Shown: piece by piece, positions 1 through 9,520 of the stretch
Position numbering within the stretch: the first letter of the stretch is position 1
How the letters are laid out: each line of letters opens with the position of its first letter
Source: Pseudorhodobacter turbinis
Lineage (GTDB): Bacteria; Pseudomonadota; Alphaproteobacteria; Rhodobacterales; Rhodobacteraceae
Direction of reading: 5' to 3'
DNA: 64,000 nucleotides
NCBI RefSeq assembly: GCF_005234135.1
Contig: NZ_CP039964.1
Coordinates: 1,364,001 to 1,428,000, forward strand
The notes under the pieces: model-generated
The model's database searches: none
Seen by the model: the letters and a program-made list of their open reading frames with translations, nothing else
What the model was told of the DNA's origin: nothing
Program-made: the position numbers and the translations under genes

Positions 1-2
1 GC

Positions 3-113
3 TTCTTTTTCAATTCGGATAAATTGACCGACGGCAACAACCTCGTGCTCTTTGCCTTGCTCTTAGTCGTGACTGCGGTGGTTATCACCGTGTCCGTTCT
101 CATGGATGTATAA
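3..113 (+). CDS. C-terminal end of a membrane protein (partial)
   Basis: An open frame enters from the left edge of the window and stops at TAA 111-113. The last ~36 residues contain one hydrophobic stretch (LVLFALLLVVTAVVITVSVL), so this is the tail of a membrane protein ending just after a transmembrane segment. Its end overlaps the start of the next gene by 8 bases, which suggests translational coupling and a shared role. The family cannot be told from this fragment. Confidence 0.55.
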   Translation, partial: FFFNSDKLTDGNNLVLFALLLVVTAVVITVSVLMDV

Positions 114-732
114 GATGCCGTTTAGCGATTCAGACGATCTTAAGATGGCACTTGCTGAGCAGGAAATGCTCCGGCAAAAACTGCGCAAGCGGTCTTATAT
201 GGAGCTCGTCCTAAAGTTTTACGCATTTGCGGGAGCATTGACGGCCCTTTTTGGGGTATTCTACGTTGCCTATATTCTTCTGGACATCAACCTGTCTCGC
301 GAAGTACAAATGGGGTTGATGATTGCATTCTTTGGCGCTGTAATGTCCGTGGTGTCCTTATTCGGGATATCATATCTTAGAGACCGCACTCAACGTGTCT
401 CCCTGGAGCAATCCGACGAAATTATGAAGCTAGCACTCATCAACGAGTGGGCGCAGTTTGAGAGCATTGCTCGCTCTGTTTCTCGGGTGGATAAGGAAGA
501 CCCAAGATACTTTTCAGTGCGCAGACTGCTCGAAAGCCTCAGGGTTGATGAAAAAATTGACGATCGTGATTTTCGCGCGCTCCTGACCGCGCTAGAAATG
601 CGCAATAGAATTGCGCATGGAGTTGACGCATACGATATTGAAGTGTCGGAAGTTGACTATGTTTCAAGTCTTTTGCGGAGGATTGTTTCTCGCCTTGAGG
701 AAACTGATTTGTCGAAAGAGACAACATCGTAA
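106..732 (+). CDS. Membrane protein with a C-terminal HEPN-like motif
   Basis: A 208-residue protein. After a charged N-terminus there are two hydrophobic segments (about residues 34-59 and 68-90), then a soluble, probably cytoplasmic domain. Residues 166-171 read RNRIAH, which fits the Rx4H core of HEPN domains, often metal-independent RNases or nucleic-acid-binding domains. The ATG at 106 overlaps the preceding gene; an ATG at 115 is an alternative start. The motif is visible, but the HEPN assignment and any RNase activity are inference from one short motif plus a helical context. Membrane-anchored HEPN-type proteins are known among defence and stress effectors; no partner is visible apart from the truncated upstream membrane protein. 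Confidence 0.6.
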   Translation: MYKMPFSDSDDLKMALAEQEMLRQKLRKRSYMELVLKFYAFAGALTALFGVFYVAYILLDINLSREVQMGLMIAFFGAVMSVVSLFGISYLRDRTQRVSLEQSDEIMKLALINEWAQFESIARSVSRVDKEDPRYFSVRRLLESLRVDEKIDDRDFRALLTALEMRNRIAHGVDAYDIEVSEVDYVSSLLRRIVSRLEETDLSKETTS

Positions 733-1248
733 GCGAGTAACGCCCCACGACGGTTTCGGAACACTGGTAAGCTGTTCAGCATAGTGTTGAAACAGATGTT
801 GCTTCTGGCTTTCTTACAGCGTTCGAAAGTCGAGGTTGAGCCTTGGATCATGCGGGAAAGCTTCGGGACAGCCTTCTTGAATCCCTCGAAGAAAAGCACG
901 CGAAAGTTGGTGATGCCCTGAGGGGCAGCATAACATCGCGGAGTTCAGGGGGCGTCGATTCCCTGCTGAGAAAAGGATATGCCACATGAAAGAGGGTAGA
1001 CTCTCCCATAGACAAAGCCACCTCAGCCGCCAACGTTGAGCAACGAGGTGTGATCACATCATGTGCCTCGCAGATCACCTAATCGTGGTGGCCACATGTC
1101 ATGGAATACCTAGCCAAATGTTCTTTGCATAAACGGTCAAGTGCCGTGACATACTCAGGTGGACTGGTTGGTCCCATTTCCGGCATAAAAAGGCCTGCTT
1201 TTTCGCACTGTAGCTGGGCAGTATACAGTTGGCTGGAATTGAACAAGA
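733..1248. other. Intergenic, no convincing gene
   Basis: All frames in this stretch are short and none reads like a known family. A 46-codon TTG-started frame at about 842-982 has a coil-like composition but no usable context. I see nothing supportable here; it is probably decayed sequence, since remnants follow immediately. Confidence 0.4.
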
Positions 1249-1512
1249 TTAGACGATTGTGGCACCGTCAATACGTTGGTGACCAACCGGCGCGAGAATT
1301 TCCTCGAGCCATGTAAAGGTTCGACCGCGTTCTTGGCAACACGAGAAGTAAGCTCGCTGCCGGGCGCGAGTATCAATAACAGTCGACTTGCCAGAGTTGT
1401 TTTTTCCAATAACGACTGAGATCGGAGAAAAAGAGAAAAACCCACTCCCACTGTCATCAAAACACTTGATGTTAACGCCTTGGATTTGAAAACCTTGCAA
1501 TGGATGTGACAT
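1249..1512 (-). pseudogene. N-terminal fragment of an AAA/OLD-like ATPase
   Basis: The first ~45 residues look like the start of an AAA-type ATPase of the OLD/RecF-like class: a short strand and then the Walker A motif GKNNSGKS followed by TVID. After that the frame becomes Arg/Cys-rich and family-like sequence is lost, although related frames run on in the neighbouring phase, as in a frameshifted, truncated gene. No Walker B, signature or nuclease domain is present. Such ATPases often belong to phage-defence systems, but nothing functional remains here. Confidence 0.55.
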
Positions 1513-1666
1513 TACGTTCCTCGCATGTGCCTAAAAAGTCAGCCGACCTCAACAGACTGTATGGTTACTTGTTGCTAAGTTCCAGGTTGCCAAACTGAAC
1601 CGTGTCGGGATTTCCGGAGGCTGATTTGTCTTTGTTACGCCGCCATGTCGGATCTTTCCAGTGCCA

Positions 1667-2100
1667 CGAGATGGTCCTCTCTATATCGGGCGCTAGGTCT
1701 GGAACCGGCTTACCTATGTCAAAGACCCCGAGACCGGCAAACGCATCTCGCGGCTTAATCCCGAAGCGGATTGGGTCATCACGGAGGTGCCGGAACTGCG
1801 CATCATCGACCAAGATCTATGGGACGCTGTGCGCGCCCGTCAGGGGGCGATGAAGGTCAAGAACACAGGCACGGCGGTTTGGGACCGGCGCAGACCAAAG
1901 ACATTGTTTTCAGGCTTGTTGGTGTGTGGATGCTGCGGCGGCGGCTTTGCCAAAGTATCGCAAAGCCAATTTGGCTGCTCAACCGCGCGCAACAAGGGCA
2001 AAGCGGTGTGCAGCAACATGGCAACGATTGGTCAGTCCGAACTGGAGCGGCGCGTGCTCGACGCGCTGCAACACAATCTAATGGATCAAGAAGCGCTGAC
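1667..2100 (+). pseudogene. Large serine recombinase, internal fragment with in-frame amber
   Basis: The frame reads like the recombinase and zinc-ribbon region of a large serine recombinase: YIGR-stop-VWNRLTYVKDPETGKR, then SRLNPEADW, and downstream a Cys-rich ribbon (CGCCGGGF and later a Cys pair around SNM). A TAG at 1694-1696 sits where family members usually have Leu. The catalytic N-terminal resolvase domain is missing and the sequence diverges at about 2100, where an unrelated fragment begins. This is a dead remnant of an integrase-type gene, possibly from an excised mobile element. Confidence 0.7.
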
Positions 2101-2330
2101 GGTCTGCCCAAGCACCGCCCCTGTCTGGTGCTCGACGTCTTCGACATAAACGGCACCAACTTCGTCGAACTTGCCTACGGGACTTCGTCCCACACAAAAG
2201 CCAACCGCGGCTATGAGGTCCGGGTCAACCAGACGGCCTCTTGCCACGCCGCAGGCCTTGATCGCCCCTCACGCTTTGTTTGCGCACGCCGCGTCATCGT
2301 CAGCGTGAACCATCCTGGCTTCGATGGCCG
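2101..2330 (+). pseudogene. PemK/MazF-like growth-inhibitor family fragment
   Basis: From about 2101 the frame reads LPKHRPCLVLDVF and then ELAYGTSSHTKANRGYEVRV, the pattern of the PemK-like proteins common in alphaproteobacteria (RPxLVLxV, then xxYxTSxxxK). The C-terminal end of the family pattern (ARRVIVSVNHPGFD) is also visible. It lacks its own start and is joined directly to the recombinase remnant upstream and an IS5 remnant downstream, so it is not an intact toxin gene. Confidence 0.5.
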
Positions 2331-2464
2331 GGGCTCCCGTCATGCGGCGCGAGCCAGGTCATCTCCTTGTCTAGCAAGATCAGCAACGACCCGCGCTTCT
2401 TCAGTGACGCGGTGTAGCTGGACCAGTTCGTGGTGCGGTAGCGGGCGGGTGATGGCTTGCTCAT
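2327..2464 (-). pseudogene. IS5-family transposase, N-terminal fragment
   Basis: On the minus strand an ATG at 2464 opens MSKPSPARYRTTNWSSY, then KKRGSLL and DKEMTWLAPHDGSPG, the characteristic start of one IS5-family transposase group. The frame is lost at about 2327, where it meets the PemK-like remnant. Outside the start codon, at about 2515-2531, lies a sequence resembling an IS5-type terminal repeat (complement GCGTTGTTGCAGAACCC). Only about 46 codons of the transposase remain. Confidence 0.65.
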
Positions 2465-2630
2465 GCAGCCTGCCTAACCCCTTGGAGTCACAGTGTGAAT
2501 CGTCCACAGACAGGGTTCTGCAACAACGCTGTTTTGCTCTGACATTTCCATGGAGCCGATTAAAATTGTTGACAGAATCTCGCCATCCTGCAAGCGTGTC
2601 GACATATAATATATGTAGGGGGAGCCAAAT

Positions 2631-4388
2631 ATGAACAATACAAAATTACGCGATCAATCAAAGGCATCGGCGTTGATGATGACCAGCGCTCTGCTGCTTA
2701 CCTTGGGCGCAAGCGTTCCGGCCTTTGCGGATGGACAGACAGGGGGAACATTGCGAATTTTGGGTTCGGGCGATCTTGATCACTATGATCCGACAAGTGT
2801 TGGGACCACCACCGCAAACAGCTTCGTGCGCGCGACCCAGCGGACATTGATCAGCTACGAATCCTCTACTGATGAGTTGACTCGTATTGCCCCGCAGGGC
2901 GATCTTGCAACCGAAGTGCCGCAGCCCACCAACAACGGGCTTACATATACCTTCACGCTGCGCGATGGCGTGGCTTGGGATGCCCCATCGGGCGCGCGGG
3001 CCATCACGGCGGCTGACTTTGAACGCGGTATTAAGCGCGCGTGCAACCCCGCACTTGGCACCCCGTTCCTGACCTATTACATTTCGCTTATTGATGGGCT
3101 TGATACGTTCTGCGACGGGTTTTCAAAGGTGGAACCCACCGTTGAAGCAATGAAGGCCTATATTGAGGGCAATGATATCGCGGGCATTGAAACCCCCGAT
3201 GACAAGACAATCATCATGAATCTGAAAGAGCAGGCGGGCGATTTCATCTATATGATGACGCTTTCCGCCGCTGCCCCTGCCCCGGTCGAGGTGCTGGATT
3301 ACATGCCCGACGGCCCGGAGTATCGGTCCAACTTTATTGCATCAGGCCCTTATACCATTGCGGAATATATTCCCGATACACTGCTCAAGCTAAAGCGTAA
3401 CGCCGCGTGGAATGCCGAGAGCGATACATTGCGCAAAGCCTATGTCGATGAAATTGAGATGACACTGGGCCTGCAACCAGACGCTGCGATCCAACAGATT
3501 CAAGCCGGCGATGCCGATATGGTTTTTGACATTCTGGTGCCACCTGCCCTGTTGCCAATGCTGCAGGCTACGGGCGACGATAAGGTGATGGCGGTTGCCG
3601 TTGGCCGCACATCGTTTATCTTTATCAACACGTTGTCAAATAACAATAACGGCGGGCTGCGCGACGTGAAAGTACGTCAGGCCTTGAACTATGCCATCGA
3701 CAAGGCGGCGATTGTCCAGCAGTTGGGCGGATCGTATGTGGCCGCGCCGCAAAACGGGATCTTCGGGCCGGGCGTCCTTGGCTATCATGACTTTGATCTG
3801 TATCCATCGCCGGACCACAAGGGCGATCCGGAAAAAGCCAAGGCGCTGTTGGCCGAAGCAGGCTTTCCAGATGGGCTGACCCTGAAAATGCCGTTCCGCA
3901 GCCTGAACAACGAATCCGCTATCGCCCAGACCATCCAAGCCGCCTATAAAAAGGCCGGGATTGAGCTGGAACTGATCCCGGTTTCGGCTGCTGACTATTA
4001 CCCAAAATTCCTGACAAGTGTGGAAAACACCACGTCTGGCGGTTGGGATATTGCCCCGGTCAGCTGGTCGCCGGATTGGGCTGGCGGTGCTGCGCGTTCG
4101 GTTTTCCAGCCGCAGTTCAGCTTTGATGGCCGCCATCAAACTTACAACTACACCGATTACAACAATGACGCGGCCAACGCCAAAGCAGCTGAAGCGACCA
4201 ATGCCACCACACCCGAAGATGTTGGAAAACTCTGGGGTGAGGTGGACGCCATCGTGATGGGCGATGCACCGATTGTGCCCATCAACTCGCAAAACGTGGT
4301 AGTCTATCGCAGCGAAGCCACCCAAAACTTCCAGCCCTACGCGCTAAGTGCGAATGGGGATTGGACCAATGTTTGGCTGGATCGCTGA
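2631..4388 (+). CDS. ABC transporter substrate-binding protein, family 5 (peptide/opine type)
   Basis: A 585-residue periplasmic solute-binding protein of the DppA/OppA family. A Sec signal peptide is visible (two positives, a hydrophobic core about residues 14-30, probable cleavage after AFA). Family landmarks include YTFTLRDGVAWD near the N-terminus, then SGPYTI and KVRQALNYAIDKAAIV, in the usual order and spacing; length is normal. The ATG has a GGGGAG ribosome-binding site. It heads a six-gene operon with ATPases, permeases and two peptidases, so oligopeptides, perhaps proline-containing, are the likely cargo. The exact ligand cannot be read from sequence. Confidence 0.9.
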   Translation: MNNTKLRDQSKASALMMTSALLLTLGASVPAFADGQTGGTLRILGSGDLDHYDPTSVGTTTANSFVRATQRTLISYESSTDELTRIAPQGDLATEVPQPTNNGLTYTFTLRDGVAWDAPSGARAITAADFERGIKRACNPALGTPFLTYYISLIDGLDTFCDGFSKVEPTVEAMKAYIEGNDIAGIETPDDKTIIMNLKEQAGDFIYMMTLSAAAPAPVEVLDYMPDGPEYRSNFIASGPYTIAEYIPDTLLKLKRNAAWNAESDTLRKAYVDEIEMTLGLQPDAAIQQIQAGDADMVFDILVPPALLPMLQATGDDKVMAVAVGRTSFIFINTLSNNNNGGLRDVKVRQALNYAIDKAAIVQQLGGSYVAAPQNGIFGPGVLGYHDFDLYPSPDHKGDPEKAKALLAEAGFPDGLTLKMPFRSLNNESAIAQTIQAAYKKAGIELELIPVSAADYYPKFLTSVENTTSGGWDIAPVSWSPDWAGGAARSVFQPQFSFDGRHQTYNYTDYNNDAANAKAAEATNATTPEDVGKLWGEVDAIVMGDAPIVPINSQNVVVYRSEATQNFQPYALSANGDWTNVWLDR

Positions 4389-4456
4389 TATCAAATTGCG
4401 CCGACGGGGAACTCCTGTCGGCGCAACCCTTTTCCCAAAAAGTCAAAGGTGCTTTC

Positions 4457-6301
4457 ATGCCCCTGATCGAAGCACGCAATATCAACATCCGAATTCCAAC
4501 CGAGGATGGCATGCTTTATGCTGCCAAGAACATCTCATTCTCGGTAGAGGCGGGCAGCCTGTTTGGTATCGCGGGCGAAAGCGGGTCTGGCAAAAGTGTG
4601 CTGACTCAGGCGATCATGGGCTTGCTTCCCGGCGTCGAAATTGAGGGCGAATGCCTGTTTGACGGTCGCGATATGCTGCAAATAACCGAGGCAGAGCGCC
4701 GCGCCCTGCGTGGTAAGCATATTGGCATGGTCTTTCAAGATCCGATGTCCAGCCTGCACCCCTATTATTCCATTGGCCAGCAGATCACTGAGGTGATCCA
4801 CACCCATGAAACCGTGTCGAAACGTGACGCACAGAGTCGCGCGGCCGAAATGCTGACCAAGGTTGGTATTCAGGATGCCGAAGACCGCCTTGATGATTAT
4901 CCGCACCAGTTTTCCGGCGGGATGCGCCAGCGCGTGATGATCGCGATGGCGCTGGTATTGCGGCCAGCCTTGATTATTGCGGATGAACCGACGACCGCGC
5001 TGGATGTGACTGTTCAGGCGCAGATCATGGCGCTGTTGGGCCAGATGCGGCATGAATTGGGCGTGACCATCATTATGATCACGCATGATTTGGGATTGCT
5101 TTCCTCGATCGCGGATCATGTTATGGTGATGTATGCGGGCAGCCCTTTGGAAATTGGCCCTGCCAACGCTGTATTTCGCGCGCCGTCACATCCCTACACG
5201 ATGGGTCTGCTGCGTTCGTCACCCGGTGCCGCAGACTCGCGCAATGCATTGGTCTCCATCGCCGGGCGTCCGCCCAGCCTTTTGGCACGACCCCACGCCT
5301 GCATTTTCGCCCCACGATGCGACCAGGTGGCTGCGATTTGCCGAACCGACCCGCCGCCCCTGCGTCTTTACAGCGACGGCACCGCAGCGCTTTGCCATTT
5401 TGAAGCAAAGCTACCAGCCCCCGGCAATCCCAAACAGGCGGCACCAAAGCCAGCGCAGCAGGCAGCGACACTTTTAAAAGTTAAAGACGTTCGGCTGACC
5501 TACAAGATCAAATCCGGCTTTGCGCGGGCCCGCGAACTGGAGGTGTTGAAAGGCATTTCACTGAACGTAGCCCGCGGCGAGACGCTGGGCATTGTTGGCG
5601 AGTCCGGTTGTGGGAAATCCACACTGGCGCGCGCGATTGCCGGGCTTATACCGATCACTTCGGGCAACATCTCGTTTGATGGCCAAGACGTGGGCAGCTT
5701 GACCGCCCCCGAATGGCGCGCAATGCGAAAGCGGGTGCAGGTGGTGTTTCAAGACCCCTACGGCTCGCTTAACCCGCGCCGCCGTGTGGGGGCGATTATT
5801 GGCGAGCCGTTTCGCATTCACAACCTTGCATCGGGTGCTGTGCGCAAGCGCGAGGTCTGTCAGTTGATGGAATTGGTTGGCTTAAACCCTGAGCATTACA
5901 ACCGCTTTCCATCGGAGTTTTCCGGGGGGCAACGGCAGCGGATCGGCGTTGCGCGCGCCCTTGCGTTGCAGCCGGATCTGTTGATCCTAGATGAACCGGT
6001 ATCGGCGCTTGACGTGTCGATTCAGGCGCAAATTTTGAACCTAATGCAAGATATTCAAGACGAAATGGGCCTGACCTATTTGTTCATTTCGCATGACCTG
6101 ACGGTGGTGCGTCATATGTGTGACACGATTGCGGTAATGGATGGCGGGCGGATCATTGAGATGGCCAAAACCGAAGACATATTCAACAGCCCGCGTGAAG
6201 ACTATACTCGCACGCTGTTGGCGGCGTCCCATGTGCCACCAACGCCCACGCTCGACACTGATCGCAAGCTTTTGGAAATCATAGACGGGGGCACAGCATG
6301 A
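4457..6301 (+). CDS. Fused double ATPase of a peptide-type ABC transporter
   Basis: Two complete ABC ATPase domains in one 614-residue protein, equal to DppD and DppF joined, as in GsiA. The first half has Walker A GESGSGKS and signature SGGMRQR, followed by the Cys-rich oligopeptide-transporter extension ([15 protein letters not shown]). The second half has [15 protein letters not shown] and DEPVSALD. I chose the ATG at 4457 (AAAGGT six bases upstream) over an earlier in-frame ATG at 4361 because domain homology begins just after it and the earlier start lies inside the binding-protein gene. Its stop overlaps the next start (ATGA), indicating coupling. It powers import through the two following permeases. 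Confidence 0.9.
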   Translation: MPLIEARNINIRIPTEDGMLYAAKNISFSVEAGSLFGIAGESGSGKSVLTQAIMGLLPGVEIEGECLFDGRDMLQITEAERRALRGKHIGMVFQDPMSSLHPYYSIGQQITEVIHTHETVSKRDAQSRAAEMLTKVGIQDAEDRLDDYPHQFSGGMRQRVMIAMALVLRPALIIADEPTTALDVTVQAQIMALLGQMRHELGVTIIMITHDLGLLSSIADHVMVMYAGSPLEIGPANAVFRAPSHPYTMGLLRSSPGAADSRNALVSIAGRPPSLLARPHACIFAPRCDQVAAICRTDPPPLRLYSDGTAALCHFEAKLPAPGNPKQAAPKPAQQAATLLKVKDVRLTYKIKSGFARARELEVLKGISLNVARGETLGIVGESGCGKSTLARAIAGLIPITSGNISFDGQDVGSLTAPEWRAMRKRVQVVFQDPYGSLNPRRRVGAIIGEPFRIHNLASGAVRKREVCQLMELVGLNPEHYNRFPSEFSGGQRQRIGVARALALQPDLLILDEPVSALDVSIQAQILNLMQDIQDEMGLTYLFISHDLTVVRHMCDTIAVMDGGRIIEMAKTEDIFNSPREDYTRTLLAASHVPPTPTLDTDRKLLEIIDGGTA

Positions 6302-7257
6302 CAAATACAGAGGTTGCCACCGAAGACGAAACCGGCCCCGTGGTTGTGCAGCGTTCCTCTGCCAGCTTGACGTTTCGCAGGTTAATGCGCGACCCGGCTA
6401 GCCTGACAGCATTTCTCTTCATCGTCTTTCTGTTCGCATTTGCGCTTCTGGCTCCATCGGTTGCCGAATGGACAGGACATGGCCCGATTGACCAATACCG
6501 CGACATTGCCATGTCGCCTGTTGGGCTGCCGGTTGGCCCGAATGGGGAATTTCTGTTCGGGGCAGATCAGCTTGGCCGCGATATCCTAGTGCGTATCGCG
6601 TATGGTGCGCGGGTGTCCTTGCTGGTGGGAGTGATTGCATCGATTGCAGCCGCGACAATCGGGGTTACCATCGGCATGACGGCGGGGTATTTTGGCGGCT
6701 GGCTGGATACGGTGCTGGGCCGGTTCATGGATCTTGTGATGTCGGTGCCATTCCTGTTGTGCGCGCTGGCGCTGGTATCAGTGTTTGGCGCATCGCTTTT
6801 GCTTTCGGTCAGTGTGATCGTATTTTTCACATGGACACCGATAGGCCGTGTCATACGAGCCGAAACAGCATCGCTGGCGCGGCGTGATTTTGTGCAGGCC
6901 AGTCGGTCCCTAGGCGCAAGTCACAGCTCTATCCTGCTACGAGACATCCTTCCTAATCTGTCGGTGCCGATCATTATTTATTCTACAATGATGATCCCCA
7001 ATGCCATCGTGTTTGAGGCGACACTGTCTTTCCTCGGCATGGGAATCGCCCCCCCTACGCCGTCATGGGGCGGCATGTTGGCTGAGGCGGGGGCGAATTC
7101 GATGTATCTTGTGGCTTGGTGGATGGTGTTCTTTCCCGGCATGGCGCTCTTAGGGGCGACCTTGGCATTCAATATTTTGGGTGACGGACTACGCGACGCG
7201 CTGGACCCAGCAGGCCGCCGTATCGCAAAGCACGCCATGGCCAAGGCAAAGGGGTAA
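6298..7257 (+). CDS. Peptide-type ABC transporter permease (DppC-like)
   Basis: A 319-residue inner-membrane permease with about six hydrophobic segments. The N-terminal helix is followed by a periplasmic loop and LFGADQLGRDILVRIAYGAR, the standard DppC/OppC hallmark, and a typical EAA-like loop (TASLARRDFVQASRSLGAS). It starts with ATGA overlap behind the ATPase gene. In this operon the C-type permease precedes the B-type permease, the reverse of the dpp and opp arrangement. Confidence 0.9.
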   Translation: MTNTEVATEDETGPVVVQRSSASLTFRRLMRDPASLTAFLFIVFLFAFALLAPSVAEWTGHGPIDQYRDIAMSPVGLPVGPNGEFLFGADQLGRDILVRIAYGARVSLLVGVIASIAAATIGVTIGMTAGYFGGWLDTVLGRFMDLVMSVPFLLCALALVSVFGASLLLSVSVIVFFTWTPIGRVIRAETASLARRDFVQASRSLGASHSSILLRDILPNLSVPIIIYSTMMIPNAIVFEATLSFLGMGIAPPTPSWGGMLAEAGANSMYLVAWWMVFFPGMALLGATLAFNILGDGLRDALDPAGRRIAKHAMAKAKG

Positions 7258-7261
7258 AAGC

Positions 7262-8215
7262 ATGGCAGGTTTCATTGCAAAGCGCCTTGGTTTTGGCCTG
7301 ATGGTGCTGTTCACGCTCAGCATCTTTGTCTTCTTTTTGTTCTTTGTCGCACCCGGTGATCCGGCCCGTATTGTCGCGGGCGAAAAGGCAAGCGCGGCGC
7401 AGTTGGAGCAGGTGCGCCAGAACCTTGGGTTAGACAAGCCGATGATCGAGCAATATTTCAGATTTGCCGGGCGCGCTTTGCAGGGTGATTTGGGATTCTC
7501 CTATCGCAATCAGCAGCCTGTGACGGAAATTATTTTGCGTCGGATCCCCGCCACCTTGTCCTTGGTGCTAGGAGGTGTGGTCTTTTGGTTGGCGCTAGGG
7601 GTGCCCATCGGCATCATGTCGGCCCGCTATCCCGGAACGTGGAAAGATCGCGCGGGGCAAGTGTTCATCTTGCTGGGCCTGTCATTTCCAACTTTTGTTC
7701 TGGGGATGTTATCGCTTTACACGCTGTATTTTCTGCCACGCAAAGCGGGTTTTACGCTGTTCCCACCGGGCGGGTATAGACCCTTGCTTGACGATCCCCT
7801 GATCTGGGCGTGGTATCTGGCTTTGCCGTGGATGACGTTGGCGCTGGTGACAGCAGCGATTTATGCCCGGCTGACCCGGGGGCAGTTGCTGCAAGTCCTC
7901 AGCGAGGATTACATCCGCACCGCCCGTGCCAAGGGATTGAGCGAGCGCAAGGTCGTTTACAAGCACGGCTTACGCGCCACCCTGACGCCGCTTGTCACAC
8001 AGCTTGGCGCGGATATCGCCATTTTGTTGGGCGGCGCGATTGTAATTGAACAGGTTTATGGCTTGCAGGGCGTAGGTGCGCTGGCGGTGCAGGCCGTGCG
8101 CAACCAAGACCGCCCGATTATCATCGGTGTTGTGCTGATGGGTGGGTTGTTCATCGTCCTGTCCAATATCGTGGTCGACCTGCTTTATGCAGCACTTGAC
8201 CCCAGAATGCGCTAA
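7262..8215 (+). CDS. Peptide-type ABC transporter permease (DppB-like)
   Basis: A 317-residue inner-membrane permease. The N-terminus FIAKRLGFGLMVLFTLSI, then the FVAPGDPAR and GLDKPMIEQYFRF region, and the late EDYIRTARAKGLSERKV loop are standard DppB/OppB landmarks. The ATG at 7262 lies four bases after the preceding stop and fits the family start better than an earlier in-frame ATG at 7181 inside the upstream gene. It pairs with the DppC-like permease to form the channel. Confidence 0.9.
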   Translation: MAGFIAKRLGFGLMVLFTLSIFVFFLFFVAPGDPARIVAGEKASAAQLEQVRQNLGLDKPMIEQYFRFAGRALQGDLGFSYRNQQPVTEIILRRIPATLSLVLGGVVFWLALGVPIGIMSARYPGTWKDRAGQVFILLGLSFPTFVLGMLSLYTLYFLPRKAGFTLFPPGGYRPLLDDPLIWAWYLALPWMTLALVTAAIYARLTRGQLLQVLSEDYIRTARAKGLSERKVVYKHGLRATLTPLVTQLGADIAILLGGAIVIEQVYGLQGVGALAVQAVRNQDRPIIIGVVLMGGLFIVLSNIVVDLLYAALDPRMR

Positions 8216-8230
8216 CAGAAAGACCAAAAC

Positions 8231-9520
8231 ATGACGCAATATCACATTCCCGCTTACGTTATCCGCGATCATCTGGTGTCAGTGCCACTGGATTGGAACC
8301 AACCCGACGGCGAAACCATCAAGGTTTTCGCCCGTGAAGTCACTGCGCGCGGGCGGGAGTCGGACAACCTGCCGCTGCTGGTCTTCTTGCAAGGTGGACC
8401 GGGCGGCAAATCGCCGCGCCCGAATGAGGGGCCGGGCTGGCTGAGTATTGCGACCAAGCGGTTTCGTGTGCTGCTGCTGGATCAGCGCGGCACGGGTCAA
8501 TCCAGCCCTGTGCAGGGGCGTAAAATGGCTACGATGGATGGGGAAACCGGCGGGCGCTATTTGGCGTGTTTTCGCGCCGAAAGTATCATCAAGGATTGTG
8601 AGCGTATTCGCAAAACGCTTTACGACGGCGCGCGTTGGTTCACCTTGGGCCAAAGTTATGGCGGCTTTCTGACCCTTAGCTATCTGTCCTTTGCACCCGA
8701 GGCTTTGCTGGGCTGCTATGTGACAGGCGGTATGGCAGGCATCAATGCCAGTGCCGAAGATATTTACCGCCACACCTATCCGCGCGTGGCCCATAAAAAT
8801 GCGCTGTATTTCCAACGCTACCCGCAAGATCGGGCTGCACTGGACCGATTGGCTGATCACCTTGAAACGCATGACGTGCGGCTGCCCGATGACGACCGCC
8901 TGACCGTGCGCCGACTGCAATATTTGGGCATGAACCTTGGCATGTCTAACGGGTTTGAGGTGATCCATTGGCTGCTGGCAGAGGCGTTTTGCGATGACGG
9001 CGCGCTGTCTGACAGCTTCCTTGCCGCCATTCAGGTCGAAACCGGGTTTGATCACAACCCGCTATTTGCGGCGGTCCATGAGGCGATCTATGCCCAGAAT
9101 GGCGCGCGCACCCGCTGGGCGGCAGATAGGATCTTGGCCGATCTGCCCGCGTTTGATGCCAAGGCGCGGCCGATCTTGTTCACAGGAGAGATGATCTATC
9201 CTTGGATGTTTGACGATATCCGCGCGCTGCACCCTTTTGCAGCGGCTGCCCACGCACTGGCCGAAATGCCACTGGACGCCCCGCTTTATGACACGGCAAG
9301 ACTAGCCGCGAATGAGGTGCCTGTCTGGGCCGCAGTCTATACCGATGATATGTATGTTGATGCTGGGCTTTCGCTGAAAACCGCGCGGGGGCTTGGCAAC
9401 GTGCGGATGTGGCAAACCAGCGAATTTGAACATAACGGCTTGCGCCAAAGCCCCCGCGTTTTGCAGCATCTTTTTGATATGGAGCATGATCTTGCAGGCC
9501 AAAACCACTTCATCGGCTGA
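8231..9520 (+). CDS. Alpha/beta hydrolase, proline iminopeptidase-like
   Basis: A 429-residue cytoplasmic serine hydrolase. Near residue 57 it has the oxyanion-loop pattern FLQGGPGGKSPRP, then LLLDQRGTGQSSP, and the nucleophile elbow GQSYGG, all typical of proline iminopeptidase-type (S33) hydrolases. A late His follows NFE-like sequence (FEHNGLRQSP). No signal peptide is seen. It starts 15 bases after the permease gene and is followed by an overlapping aminopeptidase P gene, so it probably trims N-terminal proline from imported peptides. Specificity is inferred from family and context. Confidence 0.85.
   Translation: MTQYHIPAYVIRDHLVSVPLDWNQPDGETIKVFAREVTARGRESDNLPLLVFLQGGPGGKSPRPNEGPGWLSIATKRFRVLLLDQRGTGQSSPVQGRKMATMDGETGGRYLACFRAESIIKDCERIRKTLYDGARWFTLGQSYGGFLTLSYLSFAPEALLGCYVTGGMAGINASAEDIYRHTYPRVAHKNALYFQRYPQDRAALDRLADHLETHDVRLPDDDRLTVRRLQYLGMNLGMSNGFEVIHWLLAEAFCDDGALSDSFLAAIQVETGFDHNPLFAAVHEAIYAQNGARTRWAADRILADLPAFDAKARPILFTGEMIYPWMFDDIRALHPFAAAAHALAEMPLDAPLYDTARLAANEVPVWAAVYTDDMYVDAGLSLKTARGLGNVRMWQTSEFEHNGLRQSPRVLQHLFDMEHDLAGQNHFIG

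Noticed and set aside
1771..2634. 287-codon open frame across the remnant region
   Set aside because: It reads through the recombinase remnant in the wrong phase, then the PemK-like fragment in the right phase, then antisense to the IS5 remnant, so it is not one gene.
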